Shown here: positions 16,211 to 24,365 of the stretch, one piece after another
How positions within the stretch are numbered: position 1 is the first letter of the stretch
Layout of the letters: each line of letters opens with the position of its first letter
Virus record (IMG/VR): IMGVR_UViG_3300020459_000039
Span: 1-34,590 of that record
DNA from: a virus
Direction: 5' to 3' (one strand)
DNA length: 34,590 nucleotides
Position numbers and translations under genes: made by a program
The notes under the pieces: model-generated
What the model saw: only the letters and a program-made list of their open reading frames with translations
Databases searched by the model: none
What the model was told of the DNA's origin: nothing

Positions 16211-16589
16211 AGCAGAATTCTTAGCAGCATTGAAGTTAGTGTCTGGAGAGGAACTACTCTCAATAGTTACTTCCGTAAGAGATGATAACGGAGACTATCT
16301 AATCGTAGACAACCCTATAGAAGTGGAAGAGGTTGTTATGTCAGGCAATAAAGCAGGAGCAAAGGTATCTCCATGGATGAAGTTCTCTAAAGAAGAACAG
16401 TTTATAATACCTAAAGATAAAATTATTACTATAGTAGAAGTTGACGCAGAGGTTCAAGTATTCTATGCTATGTCTCTACGGAAACTAAATGGAGATCTGA
16501 TACCAGAGGGTAAAGGAAGAATATCTACAGTCGATGAAGCAAGAGTCTCTCTAGAGAACTCTTATAATAAGGACCAGACCAATCCTTGA
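16203..16589 (+). CDS. Sm-like (LSm) small phage protein, copy 1
   Basis: ATG 16203 follows AGGAG (16193-16197), so the protein has 128 residues; the upstream in-frame ATG at 16131 lies deep in uvsW and is rejected. The pattern LKLVSGEELLSIVTSV, then YLIVDNPIEV, then SPWMKFSKEEQFIIPKDKIITIVE and VQVFY matches three other proteins here (29837, 30229, 31084). That pattern of L.SG..(V/L)I, a P-hydrophobic strand, SPW and a final strand looks like a short beta-barrel. A Sm-like protein of probable cyanophage origin has been crystallised, as I recall. Sm and Hfq proteins bind RNA as rings; here the role is unknown. It overlaps uvsW by 8 bases. Confidence 0.7.
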   Translation: MDKAEFLAALKLVSGEELLSIVTSVRDDNGDYLIVDNPIEVEEVVMSGNKAGAKVSPWMKFSKEEQFIIPKDKIITIVEVDAEVQVFYAMSLRKLNGDLIPEGKGRISTVDEARVSLENSYNKDQTNP

Positions 16590-16639
16590 AAGAGCACACT
16601 CAGAGTCTACAGACAATTTTACGGTTTGTCAAGCCCCTA

Positions 16640-16668
16640 TTGACAATCGCTAATATTTCCTATAAAAT
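16640..16668 (+). promoter_or_regulatory. Sigma-70 promoter of gp55 with dyad over -35
   Basis: TTGACA (16640-16645), 17 bases, TAAAAT (16663-16668). This is close to consensus and lies 22 bases before gp55, with predicted start near 16675. The -35 box is the right arm of an inverted repeat (TTGTCAA 16626-16632 and TTGACAA 16640-16646, loop of 7), a possible operator. It is the only promoter-like site in this 101-base gap. Confidence 0.8.
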
Positions 16669-16690
16669 ATAACTAACAAAGACCTCCAAG

Positions 16691-17161
16691 ATGAAAAGAA
16701 AAAGGGTACAGAGTGAGCACTACGTCAACAATAAAGAGTTTCTAGAAGCACTTGTAATCTTCAAAGCACAATGTGCTAGAGCAGAAGAAGCGGGAGAGAA
16801 ACGTCCACAGATTAGTAATTACATTGGTGAGTGTTTTTTAAAGATAGCAACACACCTGTCATATAAACCAAACTTTGTCAACTACATGTTTCGTGAGGAT
16901 ATGATATGTGATGGCATTGAGAACTGCGTACAATATATTCAAAACTTTAATCCAGATAAAAGTAAGAACCCCTTTGCTTACTTTACTCAGATTATATACT
17001 ATGCATTTCTAAGAAGGATACAGAAAGAAAAACGTCAACTAGAAATTAAAAATAAAATACTAGATAAGTCAGGATATGAAGTTGCCTTCCACACAGATGA
17101 CAAAACTGGATCTTCCGACTATAATACTATTAAGGAGAACGTGCAGATAAAAATTAAGTGA
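16691..17161 (+). CDS. 55: Late transcription sigma factor gp55
   Basis: This 156-residue protein (T4 gp55 185) is a minimal sigma factor that directs host RNA polymerase to late promoters with TATAAATA. Family features are YVNNKEFLEAL near the start, ISNYIGECFLKIATHLSYKPNF, MICDGIENCVQYIQNFNPDKSKNPFAYFTQIIYYAFLRRI and the basic KEKRQLE; together they form the region-2-like part that binds polymerase and the -10. Late octamers in this window are its expected targets. It has its own sigma-70-type promoter (16640). Its stop overlaps the next gene, which starts with GTG, in GTGA. Confidence 0.95.
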   Translation: MKRKRVQSEHYVNNKEFLEALVIFKAQCARAEEAGEKRPQISNYIGECFLKIATHLSYKPNFVNYMFREDMICDGIENCVQYIQNFNPDKSKNPFAYFTQIIYYAFLRRIQKEKRQLEIKNKILDKSGYEVAFHTDDKTGSSDYNTIKENVQIKIK

Positions 17162-17802
17162 CCTACCCTATAACTATTGTAGATAATTTTTTTGATAACC
17201 CTGATGATATAGTAGAAGTAGCAGAAAGTTTTAAATACTATTCTCCTGATACAGGCAACTGGCCAGGTACTAGAACAAAACAACTCCACGTTTTAAACCA
17301 TCGTCTCTTCACATATTTTGGACAGAAAATTCATCTTCTATTCCACGACACTTGCCCAGAAGGATGGACAATGCAATGTCATTTCCAGAACATCAGACCA
17401 TTTGCTGAGGGCAACAAGAACCGTGGTTGGGTACATCAAGACATTGACACACACTTTGGTGGTATAGTATACTTGTCAAAGAACCCAGAACCTAATACAG
17501 GTACATCAATTTACAAAGCAAAGCACGGATATTCTAACCAGTATCTAAGCGAATTAAAAATAAAAGAAAGACATTACTTAGGAGAAGAAATACCAGATGA
17601 AGAATATGATGAGGCATTCAATGCTATGATGGATCAATTTACAGAGACAGTAACAGTAGAAAATGTTTACAATAGATTAGTTCTATTCAATAGTAAAACT
17701 TATCATGGAGTAAAAACATTTGGCACTAAACCAAGACTTACTCTTAATTTCTTTGGTATGGGTATGTCAGGTAAGATTCCTCCTATCATGAGGTCTAGAT
17801 GA
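17158..17802 (+). CDS. 2OG-Fe(II) oxygenase-like protein (DUF6445-type)
   Basis: A 214-residue protein starting at GTG 17158, overlapping the gp55 stop by 4 bases; no other start fits. It has a complete candidate iron site: H93-x-D95 in WVHQDIDTHFGGIVYLS, distal H183 in RLVLFNSKTYHGVKTFG, and R193 in PRLTLNFFG for 2-oxoglutarate. The N-terminal ITIVDNFFDNPDDIVEVA is seen in a family I know as DUF6445, related to prolyl hydroxylases. Substrate unknown. Coupling to gp55 and to gp47 on the other side puts it among early or middle genes, unlike the two other oxygenase-like genes here. Subfamily number from memory. Confidence 0.8.
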   Translation: MTYPITIVDNFFDNPDDIVEVAESFKYYSPDTGNWPGTRTKQLHVLNHRLFTYFGQKIHLLFHDTCPEGWTMQCHFQNIRPFAEGNKNRGWVHQDIDTHFGGIVYLSKNPEPNTGTSIYKAKHGYSNQYLSELKIKERHYLGEEIPDEEYDEAFNAMMDQFTETVTVENVYNRLVLFNSKTYHGVKTFGTKPRLTLNFFGMGMSGKIPPIMRSR

Positions 17803-18845
17803 AGATAGCAATAATAACAGATCAGCACTTCGGTGCGAGGAAATCTAGTCGTGTCTTCCATGATTTCTTTAATAAGTTTTATACTAATGTATTTTTTCCT
17901 ACCCTAAAAAAACGCGGGATCGACACAGTATTAGACTTAGGAGATACTTATGATAATCGTAGGACTCTAGATCTCTGGGCAGCAAACTGGAGTAAGACAG
18001 AATACTTTGATAAGTTAAGAGATATGGGCATCACAGTTCACTCTCTTGTAGGTAATCACACAGCATATTTTAAGGATACAAATGACGTTAACACTCTTGA
18101 TGGTATTGTTGGCGAGTATAATAATATTCATATCTACAATAAGGCAACAGAGGTAGAGATAGGTGGGTTGCCTATTCTATTCATACCTTGGATCAATCAA
18201 CAGAACTCAGAAGAAACTTATAAAAAAATTGAAGATTCCAAATGCTCTGTGGCAATGGGTCATCTAGAACTCAATGGGTTTGAAGCACACCGTGGTTACA
18301 TCATGGATCACGGTGACAGTACAGCACCATACAGACACTTCAAGAAAGTATTCTCAGGTCACTTCCATCGCAAGAGTACTAGAGGTAACATATCATATCT
18401 TGGTAATCCATATCAAATCTATTGGAATGATTATAAAGACAGACGTGGATTTCATATCTTTGATACTGAAACTTTAGAATTAGAATATATCCAAAATCCA
18501 TATGAAATATATCAAAAGATATATTATCATGAAGATCAGATCAACGCTGGTATGTTTAAGTTTCATGAGTATGCACATACGTTTATTAAGATCATTGTAG
18601 AAAAGAAAACTAAAGTAGATAAGTTTGAACGTTTTATTAATCAGTTATACGCTGCGGGTGTTCATGAAGTTAAAGTTATTGAAGACCCATCGTTCGAGCA
18701 AGACCTTAGCGAAGAGATAGATATAGAGAAGGAGGATACCTTAACAATACTGGAGAGGTACGTCGATGATATGGAACATTCTGATAAGGATGCACTTAAA
18801 AATATTTTAAAATCATTATATGTTGAGGCACTGGAGCTGGTATGA
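17799..18845 (+). CDS. 47: Recombination nuclease subunit gp47 (SbcD/Mre11)
   Basis: This 348-residue protein (T4 gp47 339) is the metal-dependent nuclease of the gp46/gp47 complex that resects DNA ends for recombination-dependent replication and degrades host DNA. Phosphoesterase motifs: D8-x-H10 (ITDQHFG), D49 in DLGDTYDNR, GNH (85-87), GHLELNGFEAH and SGHFHRKS. Start overlaps the oxygenase stop (ATGA). It is separated from gp46 by one small gene. Confidence 0.96.
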   Translation: MKIAIITDQHFGARKSSRVFHDFFNKFYTNVFFPTLKKRGIDTVLDLGDTYDNRRTLDLWAANWSKTEYFDKLRDMGITVHSLVGNHTAYFKDTNDVNTLDGIVGEYNNIHIYNKATEVEIGGLPILFIPWINQQNSEETYKKIEDSKCSVAMGHLELNGFEAHRGYIMDHGDSTAPYRHFKKVFSGHFHRKSTRGNISYLGNPYQIYWNDYKDRRGFHIFDTETLELEYIQNPYEIYQKIYYHEDQINAGMFKFHEYAHTFIKIIVEKKTKVDKFERFINQLYAAGVHEVKVIEDPSFEQDLSEEIDIEKEDTLTILERYVDDMEHSDKDALKNILKSLYVEALELV

Positions 18846-19108
18846 TGTACATTCTAGCAGTTGCTGGTAAAGAAAAAGAAGGTGCATACGCTATAGAAAC
18901 TGATAATAATAAACGTATGGTTTACATGTTCCTTGACAAAGACGATGCAGTACGCTATGCTGGACTTCTGGAAGCTGATGACTTTCCAGATATGTCTGTA
19001 GTAGAAGTGGATGATCGAGAGATTATTCATTCTTGTGTTAAACATGGACACGAATATTATGTTATCTCTCGTGATGATATAATTGTACCTCCTTATGTAA
19101 GAGAATAA
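18842..19108 (+). CDS. DUF3110-like cyanobacterial-type protein
   Basis: An 88-residue protein lying between gp47 and gp46, overlapping gp47 by 4 bases and ending 11 before gp46. MYILAVAGKEKEGAYAIE, then MFLDKDDAVRYAGLLEADDFPDMSVVEVDDREI, and finally IIVPPYVRE match the cyanobacterial DUF3110 pattern (a short barrel-type domain with FEDEDDA.RYA.LLEAQDFP). The family function is unknown, and it is mainly found in cyanobacteria and chloroplast-bearing organisms. Its place between the two subunits of a nuclease complex suggests a co-regulated partner or modulator, which is inference. It is the best host pointer in the window. Confidence 0.8.
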   Translation: MMYILAVAGKEKEGAYAIETDNNKRMVYMFLDKDDAVRYAGLLEADDFPDMSVVEVDDREIIHSCVKHGHEYYVISRDDIIVPPYVRE

Positions 19109-19119
19109 TTTTTGTCTGA

Positions 19120-20841
19120 ATGATTATTTTTAAGTCGATTCGTTGGAAGAATTTCCTTTCAACTGGTAATGCTTTTAGTGAAATACGACTGGATGCAAGT
19201 CCTGCTACTTTGATTGTTGGTGCTAACGGTGCTGGTAAATCCACATTCTTGGATGCCATGTGCTATGCATTATTCAACAAACCTTTTCGTAAGATTACAA
19301 TTTCCCAATTGGTCAATGCTGTAAACGAAAAGGATCTACTAGTTGAGTTAGACTTTACTATTGGTTCACGTGAATACATGGTACGCAGAGGGAGAAAACC
19401 TAATGTGTTTGAAATCTATCTCAATGGCATAAAAACCAAAGAGGAAGCATCCTCTGTGGAGCAGCAAAAATATCTGGAACAAAGTATACTGGGGTTGAAT
19501 TATAAATCATTTACTCAGGTGGTGGTCTTAGGATCATCTTGCTTTGTTCCATTTATGCAACTCACTCCTCCCAATAGAAGAGAGGTTATAGAAGATCTTC
19601 TAGACATTCGTATCTTCTCAACTATGAATGGTCTTTTAAAAGAACGTGTCAAAGGAATCAAAGATACTATTAGAGAGGTTGAGTATCAATTTGAACTGGC
19701 AAAGAACAAAGTAGAGACACAGCAATCATTGATTGCACATCTTAAAGAACAATCCAATGCTAATACAGCACGACGTAAAAGTGAGATAATAAATCTTGAG
19801 ACAGAGATAAAAGATATTACAATTCTTGTAGATAAAGACCTTGACTTGTCTAAATCATATGAGAAGTCTTTAGAAGATTATCAAAATGTTGATGCCAGTC
19901 TGTCACAACTGCGTTTATACGAAAGTAGATTTAAAGACAAACAGAAAGCATTTAAGAAAGAGTACAAATTTTTTGAATCCAATGAACATTGTCCGACTTG
20001 TCAGCAAGCAATCACAGAAGAACTTAGAACTAATAAGAAATCTGGAATTACTGATCAACTCAAGGAAGTTGAAGAAGCAGCAGAAAAACTCCGAGGAGAG
20101 TTAGATGATATCTTAGTGAAGATATCAAAGAAGAATGATATTGTAAAAGAATTATCTAGAACACAGCAAGCAATTAGTGAAGCACAACGAGAGACTCAAT
20201 ATCGTAAACGTCAGATAAAAGCAATAGAAAGGAAAATAGATGAAGCAACTGGTAGTAGCAGTAGTTTAAAACAAGAGAAAGATAAACTTAAAGAGTTGGC
20301 AAAGGATGGACTGAAGGTAGAGGAATCCCTACTTGACGAAAAGAAAGTGCGTGACAACTACAATACTGTCACAAACATGCTCAGAGATACAGGAATAAAG
20401 AGTACAATAATAAAGAAGTACCTTCCAGTTATGAATCAACTCATAAATAGGTATCTCAAGGAGCTAGATTTCTATGTGTCCTTTAATCTTGATGAGAATT
20501 TTTTAGAAACTATCAAGTCTAGATTTAGAGATGAGTTCTCATACGCATCCTTTTCTGAAGGAGAGAAGATGAGAATAGACTTAGCACTCTTATTCACATG
20601 GAGAACTATTGCTAAGATGAAGAACAGTGCCAATACTAATCTTCTTATCTTAGATGAAATCTTTGATAGCAGTTTAGATACATCTGGTACTGATGACTTC
20701 CTCAAAATTCTACACACTGTTTCTGATAAAACAAATGTATTTGTTATCTCTCATAAGACAGAATCCTTACAGGATAAATTTGCATCTACTTTAAAGGTAG
20801 AGAAAAAACAAAACTTCTCAGTCATAACTCAGGAGGAATAA
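19120..20841 (+). CDS. 46: Recombination ATPase subunit gp46 (SbcC/Rad50)
   Basis: This 573-residue protein (T4 gp46 560) is the SMC-like ATPase partner of gp47. Walker A GANGAGKS (34-41), a first coiled coil (about 170-285), the zinc hook C291-P-T-C294, a second coiled coil (about 300-430), the ABC signature SFSEGEKMRIDLAL and Walker B NLLILDEIFDSSLD are all present, so the ATPase is complete. SHKTE near the end is the switch region. The ATG at 19120 lacks a clear ribosome-binding site. The stop overlaps the next small gene in TAATG. Confidence 0.96.
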   Translation: MIIFKSIRWKNFLSTGNAFSEIRLDASPATLIVGANGAGKSTFLDAMCYALFNKPFRKITISQLVNAVNEKDLLVELDFTIGSREYMVRRGRKPNVFEIYLNGIKTKEEASSVEQQKYLEQSILGLNYKSFTQVVVLGSSCFVPFMQLTPPNRREVIEDLLDIRIFSTMNGLLKERVKGIKDTIREVEYQFELAKNKVETQQSLIAHLKEQSNANTARRKSEIINLETEIKDITILVDKDLDLSKSYEKSLEDYQNVDASLSQLRLYESRFKDKQKAFKKEYKFFESNEHCPTCQQAITEELRTNKKSGITDQLKEVEEAAEKLRGELDDILVKISKKNDIVKELSRTQQAISEAQRETQYRKRQIKAIERKIDEATGSSSSLKQEKDKLKELAKDGLKVEESLLDEKKVRDNYNTVTNMLRDTGIKSTIIKKYLPVMNQLINRYLKELDFYVSFNLDENFLETIKSRFRDEFSYASFSEGEKMRIDLALLFTWRTIAKMKNSANTNLLILDEIFDSSLDTSGTDDFLKILHTVSDKTNVFVISHKTESLQDKFASTLKVEKKQNFSVITQEE

Positions 20842-20993
20842 TGACAACCCCTAACTGGCAGCATCATTCCAAGAAGGAAAAGAAGCGTCATCTTAAACCA
20901 CAAGCATTGCGTCAAGCAAGGAAGCGTCGCAACCAGTTGACAAAGTGTCTACTCAACCGTCCCAAGGGGCGGTTTTGTTATTACAATGTATAG
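20841..20993 (+). CDS. 50-aa very basic protein
   Basis: ATG 20841 overlaps the gp46 stop (TAATG) and has a perfect AGGAGG (20831-20836). The product MTTPNWQHHSKKEKKRHLKP continues with ALRQARKRRNQ, LLNRPKGRF and CYYNV; about a third of the residues are Lys, Arg or His. It probably binds nucleic acid or ribosomes, by charge only. No family recognised. Its last third overlaps a terminator-like hairpin (20955-20980), so the RNA signal is inside the coding sequence. Confidence 0.65.
   Translation: MTTPNWQHHSKKEKKRHLKPQALRQARKRRNQLTKCLLNRPKGRFCYYNV
20955..20980 (+). terminator. Terminator-like hairpin inside a small gene
   Basis: Arms AACCGTCCC (20955-20963) and GGGGCGGTT (20966-20974); allowing a CAAG loop leaves an 8-bp stem with one G-T pair. 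TTTTGTTATT follows. It would end the gp55-47-46 transcript, although it lies before the stop codon of the 50-aa gene at 20991. Confidence 0.65.
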
Positions 20994-21011
20994 TATAAGA
21001 CACAGAGAATT

Positions 21012-23210
21012 ATGAACATCGTCAAAGAGTCACTTGCAAAACTACTCGCACAAGAAGATCTAATCATTGAGCATCGTCCAGTACAAACTGCACAGTTTGA
21101 TGTGACCAGAAGAATTCTAACACTTCCAACATGGGCACACGAAAGCAACTACGTTACTGACTTACTCATAGCACACGAAGTATCTCACGCACTTTATACA
21201 CCTGATGATAATTCTTGGTTAGAAGAAGTCAATATGTCATTTGTAAATGTCGTTGAAGACATTCGTGTTGAGAAACTTATCAAGCGTAGATATCAAGGTT
21301 TACCTAAAACATTCTTCAATGGTTATGAAGTTTTACAAGGCGAAGACTTCTTTGATATTGCAGACAAAGATCTAAGTCAGTTCAATCTTGCAGACAAACT
21401 AAACTTACATTTCAAAGTAGGTCATCACGTTGACATTCCTTTCACTACAGAAGAACTATACTTCAAAGCAAAGGCAGATCTTCTAGAAACTTTTGAAGAT
21501 ACTATTGCTTTAGCAAAAGAGTTGCACGGATACTGCAAAGATCAACTTGATAAGCAAAAAGAGCAGTTAGAAGAATCACAACCAGATTCAGAGTCAGGTA
21601 ATTCTGAAGGTGAGTCAATGCCTTCTAATGAGAAAGGTGATGCAGAACAAACTGATGGGCAGCAGCAACAGCAACAGCAATCATCTCCTAGTGATGAGGT
21701 AGAAGATCTTCTTCAAGAAACTCCTGCTCAATCACCACAGGGTACAACCGCAGGACGTTGCAACGGTCCTGAGGATGCAATCGCTGAACCTCAAGTACAA
21801 ACTGCAGATTCATTTGATGAAGCAATCAAAGGATTAGTTGAAAAAACTAACAGAGAAAACTTTTACGTTGAGTTAACACCAACTCTAAGATCAAGTCACG
21901 TTGTTGATAACAAAGAGACAGATAAGTATCTTACTGATTGGTACGCTAACCAGTATGCATTGAGAAGTAAAACAGATTTCAATGATGAGTATGATATGGA
22001 ATTGGCAAGAAGAATCACTGCAGACTTAGATGAGTCTGATTCTGATTACAGAAACTTTAAAGTAGGTAATACTAAAGAAGTTAACTATCTTGTCAAAGAG
22101 TTTGAGATGAAGAAAGCAGCAGATGGTTATGCACGTGCCACTACTGCAAGAACTGGAGTTCTTGATACTGGTAAGTTACACACTTACAAATACAATGAAG
22201 ATCTTTTTAGAAAAGTTACTACTATTCCTAACAGCAAAAACCACGGTCTAATATTCAACATCGACTGGTCAGGTTCTATGCATCATCAGATATTAGCAAC
22301 TATCAAACAGACTCTTACTATGGTATCATTCTGTCGTAAAGTTGGTATCAAGTATGATGTATATCTTTTCACAGATGCTTGGCATAAAGATCAGTATGTT
22401 ACAGAAGAAGATGCTTCATTAGAAAATAAAATTATCTTAAGAAACTTTAACTTAATCAATGTTCTAACTAGCAGTTCTAACAACAGACTACACGAAAAGC
22501 AAGCATTAAATCTTTTCCGTCTAGCGAGAGCATACAGTGGAAACTATGGTTATGGTAATGTACCTCATAAACTACAATTAGGTGGCACTCCACTTAATGA
22601 AGCAATGATTGCATTGAACTACATCATTCCTCAGTTCAAGAAAAAGACAGGTGTACAAAAAGTACACGTTCTAACTTTAACTGATGGTGAAGGTTCACCT
22701 AGTGTTTCTTTCGGTAAGAAAGCAAAGAGATACTATGAGCAGGATGAGTGGAAGATCTATGCTTCTAGAATTGACTCCCATGTATTCTTACGTGATCGTA
22801 AAACTGGTAAGATGTACAAATTTAATGACGACTATTGGGGAGCAGGAATGACAGAAACTTTTGTTCTTCAACTACGTGACAGATTTCCTGAGTGTGAGTT
22901 TATGAACATCAGACTTATCACAGGTAATGACTGGGGTAGATTCAAGTCATCTTGCTTAGGCAGTACTGTATCTCAAGAAGAAATATCTAAAGCAGATCAA
23001 GTATGGAGAAGAACCAAGTCATTCATCTGCACATCATCTTTCTGGACAGTACAGTACGCATTACATATCAACGCACTTGACAACAATGCTGAGTTTGAAG
23101 TGCAAGAAGATGCTACTAAAGCACAAATCAAGAAAGCATTTAGCAAGTCTCTTGGTGGTAAGAAGATGAACAAGAAGATCTTATCTTCCTTCATCGAGCG
23201 TATCGCTTAG
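21012..23210 (+). CDS. CobT-like protein: HEXXH domain plus VWA domain
   Basis: A 732-residue protein in three parts. Residues 1-180 carry LIAHEVSHALYTPDD with H55-E-V-S-H59, then VNVVEDIRVEKLIKRRY (E82/D83), the zinc-site layout of metallopeptidase-like domains; the second motif resembles CobT. Residues 185-265 form an acidic, Gln-rich linker with a run of seven Gln. Residues 410-620 form a VWA domain with the MIDAS motif D418-W-S-G-S422, T526 and D558 (LTLTDGEG). CobT of aerobic cobaltochelatase has the same order: N-domain, acidic linker, VWA. Such proteins work with MoxR/CobS-type AAA+ ATPases, and a CobS-like gene follows. Whether it acts in B12 synthesis, as a protease or in complex remodelling is open. 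Confidence 0.8.
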   Translation: MNIVKESLAKLLAQEDLIIEHRPVQTAQFDVTRRILTLPTWAHESNYVTDLLIAHEVSHALYTPDDNSWLEEVNMSFVNVVEDIRVEKLIKRRYQGLPKTFFNGYEVLQGEDFFDIADKDLSQFNLADKLNLHFKVGHHVDIPFTTEELYFKAKADLLETFEDTIALAKELHGYCKDQLDKQKEQLEESQPDSESGNSEGESMPSNEKGDAEQTDGQQQQQQQSSPSDEVEDLLQETPAQSPQGTTAGRCNGPEDAIAEPQVQTADSFDEAIKGLVEKTNRENFYVELTPTLRSSHVVDNKETDKYLTDWYANQYALRSKTDFNDEYDMELARRITADLDESDSDYRNFKVGNTKEVNYLVKEFEMKKAADGYARATTARTGVLDTGKLHTYKYNEDLFRKVTTIPNSKNHGLIFNIDWSGSMHHQILATIKQTLTMVSFCRKVGIKYDVYLFTDAWHKDQYVTEEDASLENKIILRNFNLINVLTSSSNNRLHEKQALNLFRLARAYSGNYGYGNVPHKLQLGGTPLNEAMIALNYIIPQFKKKTGVQKVHVLTLTDGEGSPSVSFGKKAKRYYEQDEWKIYASRIDSHVFLRDRKTGKMYKFNDDYWGAGMTETFVLQLRDRFPECEFMNIRLITGNDWGRFKSSCLGSTVSQEEISKADQVWRRTKSFICTSSFWTVQYALHINALDNNAEFEVQEDATKAQIKKAFSKSLGGKKMNKKILSSFIERIA

Positions 23211-23265
23211 TGCCAATAAAATTAGTGGCACATTCATAGTAGATAAGTCCTATGCTATGTGTCAT

Positions 23266-23271
23266 TATAAT
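23266..23271 (+). promoter_or_regulatory. Possible -10 promoter element before cobS
   Basis: TATAAT in the 90-base gap between the CobT-like and CobS-like genes, 30 bases before the start. No -35 box is seen at the right distance. A GTGCCA/TGGCAC inverted repeat (around 23209-23231) at the stop of the upstream gene has no T-run, so it is not called a terminator. Confidence 0.35.
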
Positions 23272-23300
23272 ACTATACAAATCAATTTCAATTTTACATC

Positions 23301-24365
23301 ATGCCTTTTGAAAGAAAACTATCCGTAAACTTCGTAGACGAACTACGTCAAGAACACGGTAATGAGATTGACGCATCTCATATCAGAAAATTTGCAATAA
23401 GTCGTAACTGCGGTTATGCAACTGTTGCTCGTAAACTAAAACAGTTCCAAGTCAAACGTGGTTCTTGGAATCTAACTATTGCTGAAGGTAGAGAGATACT
23501 TGAGAAAGCAGTCTCAGCACCCTCTGTAATCCCTTCAGTCAAGCAAAACCTTATTCCAGAGGTAGTTGATACCTTTGTCAAGTTCGGTAACTTTGCTGAC
23601 GTCAAGAAGATTATCCAATCAGGTATCTTCTATCCTGCATTTATCACAGGTCTATCAGGCAATGGTAAAACATTTTCTGTAGAGCAAGCGTGTGCACAGG
23701 CAAAGAGAGAATTGATCAGAGTTAACATCTCTATCGAGACAGACGAAGACGATCTCATCGGTGGATTCAGACTTGTTGATGGCAGCACAGTGTGGCACAA
23801 CGGTCCTGTAGTTGAAGCACTTGAAAGAGGTGCAGTTCTATTACTTGACGAGATTGACTTGGCATCTAACAAGATCTTATGTTTACAATCTATCCTTGAA
23901 GGTAAAGGTGTCTTTCTTAAGAAAATCGGCAAGTATGTAAAACCTGCAGCAGGGTTCACAGTTATCGCTACTGCTAACACAAAAGGTAAAGGTTCTGAGG
24001 ATGGTAGATTCGTAGGCACTAACGTTCTTAACGAAGCATTCCTTGAGAGATTCCCTGTTACCTTTGAGCAGAACTATCCTCATCCACAGACAGAGCAGAA
24101 GATGCTTGACCTATTGTCTGATGACAAAGAGTTCAACAAGAGACTTTGTGACTGGGCAGACATCATCCGTAAGACATTCTTTGACGGTGGTATTGATGAG
24201 GTCATCTCTACTCGTAGACTTGTACACATCATTCAAGCATTCAAAATCTTTGGTAATCGTGCTAAGGCAATCACTACATGTATATCACGTTTTGATGACG
24301 AGACAAAGCAAGCGTTTCAAGAACTTTACGATAAGGTTGACGCAGACGTAGACTTTGAGGTATAA
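23301..24365 (+). CDS. cobS: CobS-like AAA+ ATPase
   Basis: A 354-residue MoxR/CobS-type ATPase. The N-terminal part (1-70) is a helical domain; then come Walker A GLSGNGKT (117-124), Walker B LLLDEID (D183/E184), sensor VIATANTKGKGSEDGRFVGT with N226, and the arginine region EAFLERFP with R250. DDLIGGFR is typical of CobS. CobS with CobT and CobN inserts cobalt in aerobic B12 synthesis, and cobS is a well-known auxiliary gene of cyanophages. Here it pairs with an upstream CobT-like gene, while no CobN is visible. It lies 90 bases after that gene and overlaps the next by 1 (TAATG). The B12 role is inferred from homology; a chaperone role is equally possible. Confidence 0.9.
   Translation: MPFERKLSVNFVDELRQEHGNEIDASHIRKFAISRNCGYATVARKLKQFQVKRGSWNLTIAEGREILEKAVSAPSVIPSVKQNLIPEVVDTFVKFGNFADVKKIIQSGIFYPAFITGLSGNGKTFSVEQACAQAKRELIRVNISIETDEDDLIGGFRLVDGSTVWHNGPVVEALERGAVLLLDEIDLASNKILCLQSILEGKGVFLKKIGKYVKPAAGFTVIATANTKGKGSEDGRFVGTNVLNEAFLERFPVTFEQNYPHPQTEQKMLDLLSDDKEFNKRLCDWADIIRKTFFDGGIDEVISTRRLVHIIQAFKIFGNRAKAITTCISRFDDETKQAFQELYDKVDADVDFEV

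Noticed and set aside
21659-21685. CAG/CAA repeat as a regulatory or mobile repeat
   Set aside because: It encodes the poly-Gln part of the acidic linker in the CobT-like protein, ordinary low complexity.
23209-23231. Terminator after the CobT-like gene
   Set aside because: Six-bp inverted repeat with a 10-base loop and no T-run.
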